From Zoroaster sp. YZ-2022 (Eukaryota > Echinodermata > Asteroidea > Forcipulatida > Zoroasteridae): DNA of 64,000 bases. This document shows positions 42,541-53,849 of this stretch, piece after piece (positions within the stretch are counted from its first letter, which is position 1; each line of letters starts with the position of its first letter). The stretch lies in assembly GCA_029582265.1 (NCBI GenBank), contig CM055828.1, positions 6,901,902 to 6,965,901 of the forward strand, given 5' to 3'. Position numbers and translations under genes: made by a program. Below the pieces are notes generated by a model. That model did not search any database, was not told the origin of the DNA, and saw only the letters and a program-made list of their open reading frames with translations.

Positions 42541-43650
42541 TCACGTCGGGAATATATATTTTTTTCCGGTCCCCGTGCGGGTTTATTTTCAGTGAAAAAT
42601 CAGAAGAAATTTCTAGCCATTAATAATTTTTTTGTCAATGAAACTAAGTCCGGACACCCAAATAAACACCTTTACTCATTGACATTTCGGGAATTAAATG
42701 GCTAGTTTTTTAATTACGGTTGTGTTTGTTCAGCACAATTAGACCGTTGGCAAGCTCTGATGCAACGGCCTATGCGCCCGGTCGAACAGACAGCATACCC
42801 GGAGAGAGAGGAAAGGCCTCGTAAACAATGGATATAAATCCGTCTTTACAAATTCTTGGCTGGTACGTCAAAGGAACAGGTCTTGGATAAAGGGATTATG
42901 CAAAAATCAACAAAAAGAGTGAACTCGTTCATTGTTTGCAGTGCCTTTTGTCCGGGGCCACCGAACCGTGAACCTATGGACTCCGAGAAACGATTGCGTG
43001 TATACAAGTCAGCCGCCATGACGGCACGCCACGTGTGGCATGTTGATAAGTCTCCCGGTAACAACACACACAAAAATCGGAATTCGTGTTTAGACGCTCT
43101 CCGATCCGTGGTTCAAAAAAAAATGCGTGTATACACGGCCTCCGACGCCAACTGGTTAAGTAGGCTGCTGAAGGGATTACGCGATGACTGGATACTGTTG
43201 GGACTGGGATCCTAGGGGTAGGGGGAGAGGAGTGTGTGCTCACTGAACTGAATCAGTTGTTAAAAAGCACAGGGGGAAGGAGGGTGGTTGACTTAGGATA
43301 TAGGAGATCCCTCAGTCTGGGGTGGGATGTGGACTTTGGATATAGAAGATCCTTCGGTCTGCAGTAGTGGTCGCCAAATATTGCTGATGTAGAAGCCGAT
43401 GTCCTGTGGAAACAGTCTGTTGGTTTCGCTATAGATGCAATATACCCTGTGTGTGGTTTCATTCGATGCACAATTATATACAGTCAAAAAGACGTCATCC
43501 TCACTGCGGCACCTCAGCTGCTCAGTTACAATGTTTGTGAACATCCCCTATTACTCAATAAACCCATTCTGGCAGCCCGCTGGGTGCATTAATATTATTT
43601 CACAGCAAGCGGCCGGTCTATAAATACCCTGGCCGCGGCATGTTGCTTCA

Positions 43651-43690
<40 letters not shown>

Positions 43691-44323
43691 ATTCGCTATC
43701 ATCCGACTGTGTCTGCACGTGGCTCACAGTGTGCTGTCTCTCCAGGCTGAATGAGACGACGTCTTTGCCGATTCCCTCTGGGCTGTTGCCTTTTCAGGTT
43801 GCTAAACAAATTTGCGGAAGATTATACGGCGGTGTGTACACACACACAGTATTGTACAGTGGTTATGCAGCATGTATTCATGCACATGTGTTCATGTACG
43901 TATCTACCTCATCTGCGTACAGGCATATGCACTCATCCTGTAGTCATCTACGGGTGAGAACGTATACTGGAGTGTACACCATTGGTAATATTAACCAATT
44001 ACGGAGTTACAATCCAAATTCTGACTTAATGTTGTTGTTGGCACCGAACACACTGAGAAATGATTCCATCTGACACGCTGTAATTTTGTTTTAAAAAAAC
44101 AACGTGAGAAATGTATAATTTTGAAAGTTGAAATGATCTAGTTCCACATTAGAATGCAACCACAACCACAACCACAATCACAATCTGAATGCGTTTTCAC
44201 TATTGTCTCATCAACGACACTACAAAGTATTAAGCTGAAAATTTTCACATTTTTTTTGGTATGGATGCATTTATCAATAGACCTTTTACCAATAGTGTAT
44301 ATCACACTGTAATCATAAATTAA
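42541..44323. other. Unannotated, with a TA microsatellite
   Basis: (TA)n lies at 43657-43688 and an ACA run near 43845. A 119-codon plus-strand frame at 42856-43215 has a charged, fairly GC-rich middle but no domain I know. Its codon usage differs little from surroundings. 44095-44320 resembles family L (TTAAGCTGAAAATTTTCACA, CTTTTACCAATAGTGTATAT). Nothing else seen. Confidence 0.4.
43657..43688. repeat. (TA)n microsatellite
   Basis: Uninterrupted TA repeat of about 16 units. Confidence 0.95.
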
Positions 44324-44698
44324 TTAACCCTCCTACTTCTGGTACCTTTTTCATACAAGTTGATGCACCATTTGAAACCATTCGCTTTTGTGGTTTTGAA
44401 TGGTGAAATAACTGTGTACAGTATTGATTCCCCCAAATGGTTTTGAATGGTAGGTCAGCTAATACAAAACCTTGTTTGGATCTTTCCAAATGGTAGTACA
44501 GCTAATACAAAACCTTGTTTGGATACTTCTAAGTGGTGAATCAATGGACCCTCTATGCATTTGAATGGATTTGAATGGTAGTAAAGCTTACTACCAACAC
44601 TGTTGAAATGGTATCACCATGTGTGTACAAAACCAATGGGCATTTTGGTAAGTGGAAATTTTGAATGGTTTCAAATGGTCAAACAGTAGGAGGGTTAA
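44324..44698 (+). mobile_element. Family A TTAA element, copy 3
   Basis: 375 bp, TTAA at 44324-44327 and 44695-44698, CCCTCCTAC ends, same orientation and length as 441-815 and sharing its 43-bp internal duplication. Differences from copy 1 are few. Confidence 0.9.
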
Positions 44699-45394
44699 AA
44701 TACAAAGCTTCATACTTGAGGAATGAGATTGCACGAGTACCATTGGGGAGTACTCCAGGTGTCAAGGTGTTAAATCAATATTTTCTTTATTGGAGTGCAA
44801 TCTCTTGAATTTAAAGATAATTGTCTGTAAAGTGTAAACATTACATTGTTCAAGAGTCACAGATTTCTGGTCGCACCACTCAAATGTTAAGTCTGAATTT
44901 TAAAAAGTCGTTTACTGGTAATTGGAACCGAAAAATGGAACTGGGTAATGACCGTTTCGGTCGGGTACCCGGATACCCGGCACAGCCCTACAGCATACTG
45001 ATTTGAACAAAAAATTAAGATTCCTGCAGATTACAGAGTGTCATCTCTTGTGCATATTATTATGACATACATATACATGTATGTGTATGTAAAGTGCAAT
45101 ATATACTGTGCATCTACATGTGTATCAACTACATGTATATTATGAAATGTATCAAAGAAAATATCACAACAGTTATCCAAAGCTTTCAAGTAATATACAT
45201 GTAAAATCAAAGCATCCTTTACTGCAATCAGACAAAACTATACATGTATGGTACATGTACATTGTACATGGATAGTGCACAGTTTGTAAGAGTACTAAAA
45301 AAGTCTTCACCCCTGGGGGGAAAAATGGGGAGGGGGAACTGTCTTATCGGCCTGTCAACTTTTTGGGGGGCGGATAAAACCCTGGTTGCCATTC
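44699..45394. other. Unannotated; ACCCG-rich element end at 44900-44993
   Basis: TTTTAAAAAGTCGTTTACTG GTAATTGGAACCGAAAAATG and GGATACCCGGCACAGCCCTA match 3168-3284. TACATGTA motifs are common at 45060-45270. Confidence 0.45.
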
Positions 45395-45780
45395 TGAATG
45401 CTAGTGAGGCTGCTAATAATGAGGCATCTAATGAGCCTGGCGTGGGTGAGGCTGCTCGTGAGGCTGCCTGTCAATGAGGCCACTAGCCTACTATAGATAT
45501 AGCTCTGGCTCCAGTGAGGCAGCTAGTACATAGCCTGTCAGTGAGGCTGTCAGTGAGGCTGTCAGTGAGGCTGTCAGTGAGGCTGTCAGTGAGGCTGTCT
45601 GTCAATGAGGCCACTAGCCTGCTATAGATATAGCTCTGACTCCTAGTGAGTTTGTTAGTGAGACTGCCTGCCAATGACGCAGCTAGTACATAGCCTGTCA
45701 GTGAGGCTGTCAGTGAGGCTGTCAGTGAGGCTGACTGTCATTGAGGTTGTCAGTGACTCAATGAGGTTGCTATATTGAGG
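45395..45780 (+). repeat. GAGGCTGTCAGT minisatellite with higher-order blocks
   Basis: Perfect 12-bp units at 45535-45600 and 45695-45735. Two longer blocks containing AATGAGGCCACTAGCCT, CTATAGATATAGCTCTG and CAGCTAGTACATAGCCTGTC start near 45474 and 45604. Translation of this region is open but repetitive. Confidence 0.85.
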
Positions 45781-45812
45781 CTACTAGTGAAGCACGTGGC
45801 CACCCTGGTTTT

Positions 45813-45876
45813 TTAACCCTAACCTTCCCAAATCCTCCCAAATCCTCTTTGCTAAAGTGAAGGGAGTTAGGGTTAA
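45813..45876 (+). mobile_element. Minimal family G element, 64 bp
   Basis: TTAACCCTAACCTTCCCAAA, TCCTCTTTGCTAAAGTGA then AGGGAGTTAGGGTTAA, TTAA at both edges. It keeps both termini but no unique body and no array: an internal deletion joined the left GTGAAGG to the right GGGAGTTAGGG. Confidence 0.85.
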
Positions 45877-46318
45877 TGAACAACAAATTTCAACACTATA
45901 TGGTACAGTGTAAGGCAGCTACAACAAGGCTGCTGTATATTCCTGATTGATATGCTGACAGTAATCTCTGAGGCCAAATCAGTGAATAAACACAAGCGGC
46001 AAGCCATCCCTTGGAATTGTGAGTGTAAACTGCATGGATGAAGCAGCTAATGTACTTTGTACATGTCTGTCTTCACACCTCAAAGTTAGGCATCTGGGAT
46101 TGGCAAGTGGTGGCGTGCATGAGTGACATGTAAGTGTTGACCAAAATGAGAGTGCCTGTGATGCGTTGAGACTGAGGGAGCTTTTCTTCATTTTAGAGGC
46201 CACTCGTAAAGGTGTGGGAGTGTTGGTGTTTGTGAGGTGACTTGTCAGGAGTTTTTACCCATGGTGCTGTTAAAATAAAAAACATTCAAGAAGCACTCAT
46301 TAAAGGAGAAGATGCAAC
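45877..46318. other. Unannotated
   Basis: No feature recognised. Confidence 0.45.
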
Positions 46319-46787
46319 GGGTGCGTTCGAGGAGCTTCCTCGAGGTAACCCGAGTATGTCACACGGGTGAGCCCCAAGTACAACCTAATCGAACGAGCAT
46401 CCCCATTGAATGTTCACCCTCTTGTGGTCGTTAAAGCGATGAACTCTGTAAACAAAATATGTACAAAGAAATGATCGCAAAATAATTCTTTCCCGGGTAA
46501 AAAAGGAACTAACGATCTTATTACTTCTCAGGTTCGTACAAAACAACACGTTTTTTTTTAGTACAAGAACAGTCGCTATTCACAAATGAATGAATTAAGA
46601 GATGAAAATGTATGTCAAACTTCACAGAATTGCCGCACTGAAAAGTGATCTCACGCCACGTCACTTTATACCCGGGTCTTCCTCAAGTGACCTGCTTCCT
46701 TAGGCTGATCCAGGTAAGCCCCGGCAATGACGTCATACCTACTCGAACGCACCCGGGTCGACCCGGGGAAGCTACTCGAACGCACCC
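46319..46787. mobile_element. TIR element S (GGGTGCGTTCGAG ends)
   Basis: GGGTGCGTTCGAGGAGCTTC at the left, GAAGCTACTCGAACGCACCC at the right, 469 bp. A second CTACTCGAACGCACCCGGG just inside the right end repeats the terminus. Flanks AAC and AAT are not a clear duplication. Superfamily open. Confidence 0.7.
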
Positions 46788-47769
46788 AATGTACAGCATT
46801 GATATTAATTACTATTTGGTAACAGAAAATTCATACCAACCCCCTGTAGTTTTCAAAAAAGTATACATCATAAATCTCATCTGTGAAATTTTCATCGCAA
46901 AACGGGCTCACGTTTTAGGGTGTAAATCGAGACATCTCCTGTTGATTCACTCTTTTGTTCCCCCTGTTGTTGGTTTGTACACGTTTTTCAACCGAAGACA
47001 TTTGCAAGGAATGACCACCAACCGAGAAACCACTGTTTTTTTTGTTATAAATCCTCTGTTTACGCCAATGTTAACAAATGCTTGGGTATCAAGGTGGTGT
47101 ACATGCAGTGATGTATACATGTACATTCTTCACCTTTCACTGTGAAATTGTGGATTATTTGTTTTTCAGTTCCTACAAGATAACGTGCATTGTGTACATC
47201 CCTTCCTCATTGCGTGGGTTTAACCTAAGCCGTCATGCGGATTGTGTTTTTCAGTTCCTGATTGCGTGGGTTTTCCCACTAGATTATTTCTCTGGGGTTG
47301 TTTCCTCCTACATCTAAAACTGAACAATCCTTCATCGTCTTTTCTACACAGGTTTCTACATGGCTTTATCAGCTACAGTACTACAGGCACTTTTTGAGGA
47401 ATACTTGATTTCATTCAGAGAAAGTTTTGTAAAATAATTAATAATGACACAGTGCATGTTGTTGTATTTTGCCCGAGTGCTAAGATGCGTCTTTGAATTG
47501 GCTTTGAGATGATCGAAGACCTGTACTTCGATCGTCTAGAAGCCAATTTTACGGTGACTTCTGGAGTCAACAACGGGGCTGAACAAGATGAAGGCAGACA
47601 AGACAACGTCAGCACCAGACATCTAGATTGATCTTGTAACTCACAATAGTTCATCTAGGTTCGTCACACTCGAAGTACATTCGTCTTTTATTACTGTACA
47701 TCCTTACACTGTACAAGGGGTCAACAAATGTCACTTGCTTTTTGTTGTATGACACAAACAAATTATAAC
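46788..47769. other. Unannotated
   Basis: TTTTTCAGTTCCT and TTGCGTGGGTTT each occur twice at 47163-47275. The 166-codon frame at 46645-47145 starts inside element S and has no domain. A short GATCGAAG/CTTCGATC pair lies at 47510-47533. Confidence 0.4.
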
Positions 47770-47972
47770 TTAAAGGGGCAGTATCGTCACGATCAACAGG
47801 GCATGGAATCGGAGTGTTCGTTTTAGATTAACTCAATAACTGAAAATAAAATCCCACATGATAAGGTCATATTACCGTTGCTGCTGCATAAATGAGCCAG
47901 TAATTTTCAGTCACTGTGTTTATCTTAAACAAGGACACCGATTCCATTCCCTGATGATATTGTCCCTGTACA
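47770..47972. mobile_element. Family E TTAA MITE, copy 4
   Basis: TTAAAGGGGCAGTATCGTCA CGATCAACAGGGCATGG at the left, GATGATATTGTCCCTGTA at a decayed right end. The interior is inverted relative to 4063-4262 (AATGAGCCAGTAATTTTCAG). Confidence 0.75.
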
Positions 47973-48289
47973 GCCAGTATGCGCTTTTAGTAGAAGGTCT
48001 GTAAATGCAAGAATCAAGATATTTATGTAAAAGAACAATTAACCTGTGAAACTTTCAAGTCATTTCATTGTGTAATTTACAACAAAAGTAGTGGACTAAA
48101 TGCTTTCAGCTCATATTCACCCCTGGAATTTCTGTCTTCGGATGACAGGAATTCATTTTGGAAGTTCTTCCACTAATTTTTTTTTTATTATTAAAATAGC
48201 AGCACCTGAGATAGAAATATTTCAATGGATGTTTGATACCATCATCAACCTCCTTACACCAAGTAAGTTTCATGTCAAACTGTGATCAT
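47973..48289. other. Family L fragment
   Basis: CCTGTGAAACTTTCAAGTCA TTTCATTG, CACCTGAGATAGAAATATTT CAATGGATGTTTGATACC and CACCAAGTAAGTTTCATGTC match L fragments at 26891 and 27769. Confidence 0.45.
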
Positions 48290-48398
48290 TTAACCCTCCT
48301 ACTCTAGCTGCACTTTAGTGGGAAGTTGCTACAGAGGTCAAAACCAGTCAACTGCCTGTTTTGACTGTTGACCCAAATGTGCATGCAGGGGCATTTTT
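48290..48398 (-). mobile_element. Family B fragment
   Basis: TTAACCCTCCTACTCTAGCT to GGGGCATTTTT, then repeat D begins. Right third of B in reverse orientation. Confidence 0.7.
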
Positions 48399-48523
48399 CA
48401 CATGCCGGGTAAGTCTTCCAGACTGCACTACTTCTGTTTGAGATCTTGCGTGCCAGTTTGTGGAACAAAATGTCACAAATAAGCCAAATCTATTGTTCTT
48501 GGAGTACTACGCCGTGGACTAGG
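48399..48523 (+). repeat. Repeat D, copy 1
   Basis: CACATGCCGGGTAAGTCTTC CAGACTGCAC to GGAGTACTACGCCGTGGACT, shared with 58729-58851. In both places it is followed at once by a reverse B element. Confidence 0.75.
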
Positions 48524-48829
48524 TTAACCCTCCTACTATTGCTGCACTTTAGTGGGAAGTTGCTATAGAGGTCAAAACCAGTCAACTGCCTGTTTTTGAC
48601 TGTTGACCCAAATGTGCACACGGGGGCATTTTTTGACTGAGTTTTACTGTCATTTTGACCACCCTGAACAATACAAGACGATGCTTTTACCAGTCAAAAA
48701 CGGCTGACTCATTTTGACCGTATTACACGTAAGGTTTGATAGTGTTTGATTTTTTAAGTGCATGGGATATACCTTGGGAAGTATATCATCATTTTGACTG
48801 ATTTTGACCCTTGTAGTAGGAGGAGTTAA
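48524..48829 (-). mobile_element. Family B TTAA element, full, reverse
   Basis: TTAACCCTCCTACTATTGCT at 48524 to CTTGTAGTAGGAGGAGTTAA at 48829. The final TTAA is shared with the family C element to the right. Confidence 0.85.
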
Positions 48830-49108
48830 CCCTCCTGCAATCAGTGCAATTTTTGAAACAACCCATTCAGGCCACTCCAAGCCATTAGATGTTACCAGTG
48901 GCCTCCTATGGTTACCCTTCTGTACGCTGTCACACCACTGAGATTACAGGGTAAGGTTGTCTCCCATCAATACATTGCAGGCCATACTAATATGTTCAAA
49001 CATTTACAGTGACCTTGGGTGGCACACAGTTGATTTTTGTAAGATTACTTGGAAAGGACAGCAGGCTTGTACATGTATGTACTGAAGGTTAATGTGTAGG
49101 AGGGATAA
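48826..49108 (+). mobile_element. Family C TTAA element, copy 2
   Basis: TTAACCCTCCTGCAATCAGT to GTGTAGGAGGGATAA. Matches 32604-32923 in reverse. The right TTAA has decayed to ATAA. Confidence 0.8.
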
Positions 49109-50055
49109 TATACTGTATTCAACAATTTTATGTTATGCATTCAACATTTTGATGCCATATACCTTAAAAGCACCTCGGACAAAAATATTTCAACAGACGT
49201 TTGATGTACATTTGAACTGAAAATTAATGTTGTTGAAAATACCAATGTTGTACCTTCCCTTTATTGTGGAGAAATTGGCTGAAATAAACATACCGCAGAG
49301 ATTAGAGGTTCTGGCCCTAATCTGGTAAATGTTGGGGTTTAATTCTGTCCTGTTAGTGTTTCAGGATTGATTGACCAATCAAGTAAACTCATTATTGTGA
49401 ATTTTCTCTCAAATTTTCTTCACCCCAAGACTAAATCATAAACAACTTTTTAAGGGTGCTCAATGTATTTTAACCAACTCTGAGAGAGAAAAAAATACAT
49501 TAAATTTGAACCTGGGGAAAAAAAAAAAAAAAAAAAAAAAAAAAACGAACAAAAACAATAGGTGTTTCGGGCACATACCCGAACACTTAAAAAAAAAAAA
49601 AATAAATAAAATTAAAAAAAAAACCACCTACAATACAAGGCATCACAAAAAAGCTGCATTGATGTTCATCAAATCGATATAATCAGAATTAGCAGAATAA
49701 TTGGACATCTTGTATGCGTAACCCCCAAGCAGAGCGGAAAACAGGACGGGTCACGTATAAAGTCAAGAGATACTTTGTTGATGCATGGACGGCCGAATCG
49801 CTAGGTCGTTGCTAGAACACATTTTCTTCTGGGAGTGTGAGGCAAGGTCTCGTCATTACGGCAACGTCACGTTCTGCAATGTGCTAACTATTGATTTGGT
49901 GAACAAGAAAGAGAACTACATGTATATCGTATGATAGGATAGCAGGAAGGTGGTTTACTAGTAGAATATTCATCATGAACACTGCACATTATATGTACAT
50001 TGTATGCAGATGGTTATTCCAATTTAACCAAACTAACATAAAAATAGATTAAATA
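49109..50055. other. Unannotated, with poly(A) tracts
   Basis: A-runs at 49518-49545 and 49588-49622. No gene recognised. Confidence 0.45.
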
Positions 50056-50199
50056 ACAATAATAATAATAATAATAAAAATAATAATAATAATAATGTGG
50101 ACTTATCCAAACTGGTGCTGAAGGCGCATTACAATACCCCTGCTCATCAGGCTCATAAATCATTCCTGAAACCATCTCAGCTCCATGGGGGAGTATAAT
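50056..50199 (-). mobile_element. SINE tail fragment
   Basis: (AAT)n then GTGGACTTATCCAAACTGGT GC, CCTGCTCATCAGGCTCATAA and CATCTCAGCTCCATGGGGGA GTA, breaking exactly where the (TAA)n tail of the next SINE starts. Confidence 0.75.
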
Positions 50200-50570
50200 A
50201 ATAATAATAATAATAATGTGTGGATTTATATAGCGCACGTATCCACCAACTAAGTGGTGCTCAAGGCGCATTATATTATTATCCCTGCTCATAAGGCTCA
50301 TAAATCATTCCTGAAACCATCTCAGCTCCCTGGGGGAGTATACAGCTCAATTGCTGCCATTACAGCGCATATAGGGCTAATCAAACACAACAACCAACTC
50401 TGCCCTCACAGGTACCCATTTACCCCCTGGGTGGAGAGAAGCAATTATGGTAAAGTGTCTTGCTCAAGGACACAAGCACCCCGGTCGCGGCTGGGATTCG
50501 AACCCACATTCTGACAACTCAGCCATCAGAACACAAATCCAATGCACTAAACCGCTCGACCATGGCACTC
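50200..50570 (-). mobile_element. tRNA-derived SINE, full length, reverse
   Basis: (AAT)n tail, ATATAGCGCACGTATCCACC, the CCTGGGTGGAGAGAAGCAAT block, GTGTCTTGCTCAAGGACACA, B box GGATTCGAACC and head CTCGACCATGGCACTCC. Inserted next to or into the 3' part of another SINE. Confidence 0.85.
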
Positions 50571-50761
50571 CAAATAGAGAATTAGCAAAATATTAGTTAT
50601 TGACCTGCATTGTAATGTTTCAAACCTAGCAGGTTGGTACATGTACGTGCATGTAGGTATGAAACAATAGGCCAATAACTACCGTTTAGCATAAAAATAG
50701 ATTGTATGTTCAGACACATGATGCATTTTCTGCCACATTGCATCTTGTACAATGATTGTGC

Positions 50762-51902
50762 AATTTACTTATAAATGCGTTTAAGCTGAAGTTTACATGC
50801 TTTTTTTCATTTTTTGTCTCATGAATGACACAAGCAAATTCCTTTAACCCTAACCTTCTCAAATCCTCCAAAATCCTCTTTGCCAAAGTGAAGGATTTTG
50901 GAGGATTGAGGTTACATGCTACATGCTCTTTGCTAAAGTGAAGGATTTTGGAGGATTGAGGTTGCCTTTCCATGGTACATGTACATCCATGTTTGTTGTA
51001 GTGATTGCAAGGTCAGTGCTTGGGTCAGTGGACACTGTTTATTGCTCCATGCATGCAGGGCCATGTGCATGTATCACAGATTAGAAACATGTCATGTGCT
51101 TGCTTTACTACTGAAGGATTTTGGAGGATTCAGGTTATGTGTAAGCAAATGGGCCTGATAAAAGTAAACGTACTCTTGGAAGTCATGAGAAAAGTGTATA
51201 AAAAAGAATTACAATTTTTACAGAAAAACACTTGAAACCAAAACGTTGCTGCCTGGCAATGTTTTGAAAATGTGTATTTAAACAAAAATAATTTAATTCT
51301 GAAATAAGAGCCCTTCAGGCGGAAACAATTTTTTTTCCAGAATAATTGGTACATTTACCGAATTCAGTAATTGGTAATTTTGTAATCATATAAATCAAAT
51401 AAATCATGAGGGAAACTGACAGGGTGAATAAATCAATTTTCGTTACCGCACATTCTACCCAGACATATATACCCGCGGTAGATATTCACTGGAGGACACC
51501 CATTGTACAAATGTTTTCCTGTGCAGAGACTCAAATCTCTTCTAATGCAATTTCGTATCTCTTAAATTACACAAAGTGGTAATTTAGAAAATGCATTCTG
51601 GGGAGGGCAGCACAAAGCGAACCACGTCGTTCTGTAGTGTAAAACCCTGAACAAATAACAAGTGGGGGAAAAAATGGTCGGTGTTCATTTCACATTGCAA
51701 TTAGATTACAAGTTTAGTAAATTTGTCGCTGGGGACCACTCTGTGAGAGACTATGACTTTTCTTGATTTGTCACGTTGAGGTCGTTCCACACGTTTGCCT
51801 TTAGAGCCATGTGTATTTACATTGTGCACAGTTACAGTAATTATTTGTGTGTGCACGTCTGAGGTAGTACTTCACAAAAATGATCACTGAATGTAGTTCT
51901 CA
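50762..51902 (+). repeat. Tandem duplication, copy 1 (1,141 bp, empty site)
   Basis: Starts AATTTACTTATAAATGCG and ends TAGTTCTCA. Copy 2 follows directly at 51903. Both carry the same truncated G element and the same unique sequence; the one difference I noticed is TTCATTTC against TTCGTTTC (51682/53629 region). The breakpoints share AATTTA. Confidence 0.9.
50844..51156 (+). mobile_element. Family G element, right end missing (copy 1)
   Basis: TTAACCCTAACCTTCTC to GTAAGCAAATGGGCCTGATA, breaking inside the first array unit. It lacks the ATTAGGCATACTT segment and the GGAGGGTCCCTG segment. Confidence 0.8.
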
Positions 51903-51925
51903 AATTTACTTATAAATGCGTTTAA

Positions 51926-52727
51926 TGCGGCGTTCACACAGTGCCGATTATGGCTCCCGTTTGAGATCAGACAGCGCTACGACACGAAAAGTGAAAAAGT
52001 CGGATTACTATCCTCAATGATCTGGAATGTCCTATCATTGTCTGAACGCAGTCGTATACGTTCGTAACAGAGTCCTACGGATCGGGAAAGGTCCAGAGAG
52101 GTCGCCAAGCACTCCCGACAGTAGGTGCGTCCCGTAACATTCGGGAAACTCAGCGATTTTGTCTAGTCGGATTACAATGACTGACTATGTCGTGACAGAT
52201 TCTGCTGTATCGGATCAAAATCGTAACAATGTCCTGTGTTGTCTGACGGTGTCTGGGACGGTGTCCTGTGGATTGGGACGCTGTCGTGATGAACGGGCAT
52301 GATTTGGGTGAGAATCCGCCGTTTCCGCGATTCTTTTAGGACGGACTATCACGTGACTAACGGTTTTCCTAACGGATGTCTTCCGTCAGCGTCGGTTCAC
52401 TGTCCCGTCACTGTCTGATCTCTGTCGGATCGCATTCGGAGAATCGACGCTGTCGGGACATTCGGTCGTTTTTTACCATGCTGAAGATATAAATCGGATC
52501 AGATTCGGATTGGGAACGGGAGAATCGGGACGAATTCGGCTGGAAACGGCTGAATCGGGACGCTTCCTGAACAATATCTGATTGTTGTCGTGATTAAATA
52601 AATGTTTTTACAAATTTGTGAATTTCCCGCCACGAATCACAGGATCTTGATCAGACTTTTGACAAATTTTAATCGGGAATGGTCCTATCAAGGACGGCAG
52701 TAAAAATCCTGAATGTGTGACTGAGGC
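51926..52727. mobile_element. TTAA-flanked insertion U, 802 bp
   Basis: TTAA at 51922-51925 and 52728-52731. The empty site is intact at 50781-50784, so the duplication is proven within the window. Ends TGCGGCGTTCACACAGT and TGTGTGACTGAGGC are weak inverted repeats. The interior repeats CGGATCNGATTCGG, AATCGGGACG and TGTCGGGAC-like phrases and is GC-rich. No coding frame of note. It lacks the CCCT ends of the other TTAA families. Confidence 0.8.
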
Positions 52728-52790
52728 TTAAGCTGAAGTTTACATGCTTTTTTTCATTTTTTGTCTCATGAATGACACAAGCAAATTCCT

Positions 52791-53103
52791 TTAACCCTAA
52801 CCTTCTCAAATCCTCCAAAATCCTCTTTGCCAAAGTGAAGGATTTTGGAGGATTGAGGTTACATGCTACATGCTCTTTGCTAAAGTGAAGGATTTTGGAG
52901 GATTGAGGTTGCCTTTCCATGGTACATGTACATCCATGTTTGTTGTAGTGATTGCAAGGTCAGTGCTTGGGTCAGTGGACACTGTTTATTGCTCCATGCA
53001 TGCAGGGCCATGTGCATGTATCACAGATTAGAAACATGTCATGTGCTTGCTTTACTACTGAAGGATTTTGGAGGATTCAGGTTATGTGTAAGCAAATGGG
53101 CCT
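52791..53103 (+). mobile_element. Family G element, right end missing (copy 2)
   Basis: Duplicate of 50844-51156 through the tandem duplication, at a fixed offset of 1,947 bp. Confidence 0.8.
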
Positions 53104-53849
53104 GATAAAAGTAAACGTACTCTTGGAAGTCATGAGAAAAGTGTATAAAAAAGAATTACAATTTTTACAGAAAAACACTTGAAACCAAAACGTTGCTGCC
53201 TGGCAATGTTTTGAAAATGTGTATTTAAACAAAAATAATTTAATTCTGAAATAAGAGCCCTTCAGGCGGAAACAATTTTTTTTCCAGAATAATTGGTACA
53301 TTTACCGAATTCAGTAATTGGTAATTTTGTAATCATATAAATCAAATAAATCATGAGGGAAACTGACAGGGTGAATAAATCAATTTTCGTTACCGCACAT
53401 TCTACCCAGACATATATACCCGCGGTAGATATTCACTGGAGGACACCCATTGTACAAATGTTTTCCTGTGCAGAGACTCAAATCTCTTCTAATGCAATTT
53501 CGTATCTCTTAAATTACACAAAGTGGTAATTTAGAAAATGCATTCTGGGGAGGGCAGCACAAAGCGAACCACGTCGTTCTGTAGTGTAAAACCCTGAACA
53601 AATAACAAGTGGGGGAAAAAATGGTCGGTGTTCGTTTCACATTGCAATTAGATTACAAGTTTAGTAAATTTGTCGCTGGGGACCACTCTGTGAGAGACTA
53701 TGACTTTTCTTGATTTGTCACGTTGAGGTCGTTCCACACGTTTGCCTTTAGAGCCATGTGTATTTACATTGTGCACAGTTACAGTAATTATTTGTGTGTG
53801 CACGTCTGAGGTAGTACTTCACAAAAATGATCACTGAATGTAGTTCTCA

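Larger units (their letters stand above)
51903..53849 (+). repeat. Tandem duplication, copy 2, with insertion
   Basis: Same 1,141-bp unit as 50762-51902, interrupted after ATAAATGCGTTTAA by an 802-bp insertion plus a 4-bp TTAA duplication. Ends at TTCTCA before AATTTAGTGGCGG. Confidence 0.9.

Noticed and set aside
42856..43215. 119-codon open frame
   Set aside because: Charged and without stops for 360 bp, but no domain, splice signal or repeat relation I could support; left as unannotated.
46645..47145. 166-codon open frame
   Set aside because: Starts inside TIR element S, has no domain, and the composition is that of surrounding DNA.
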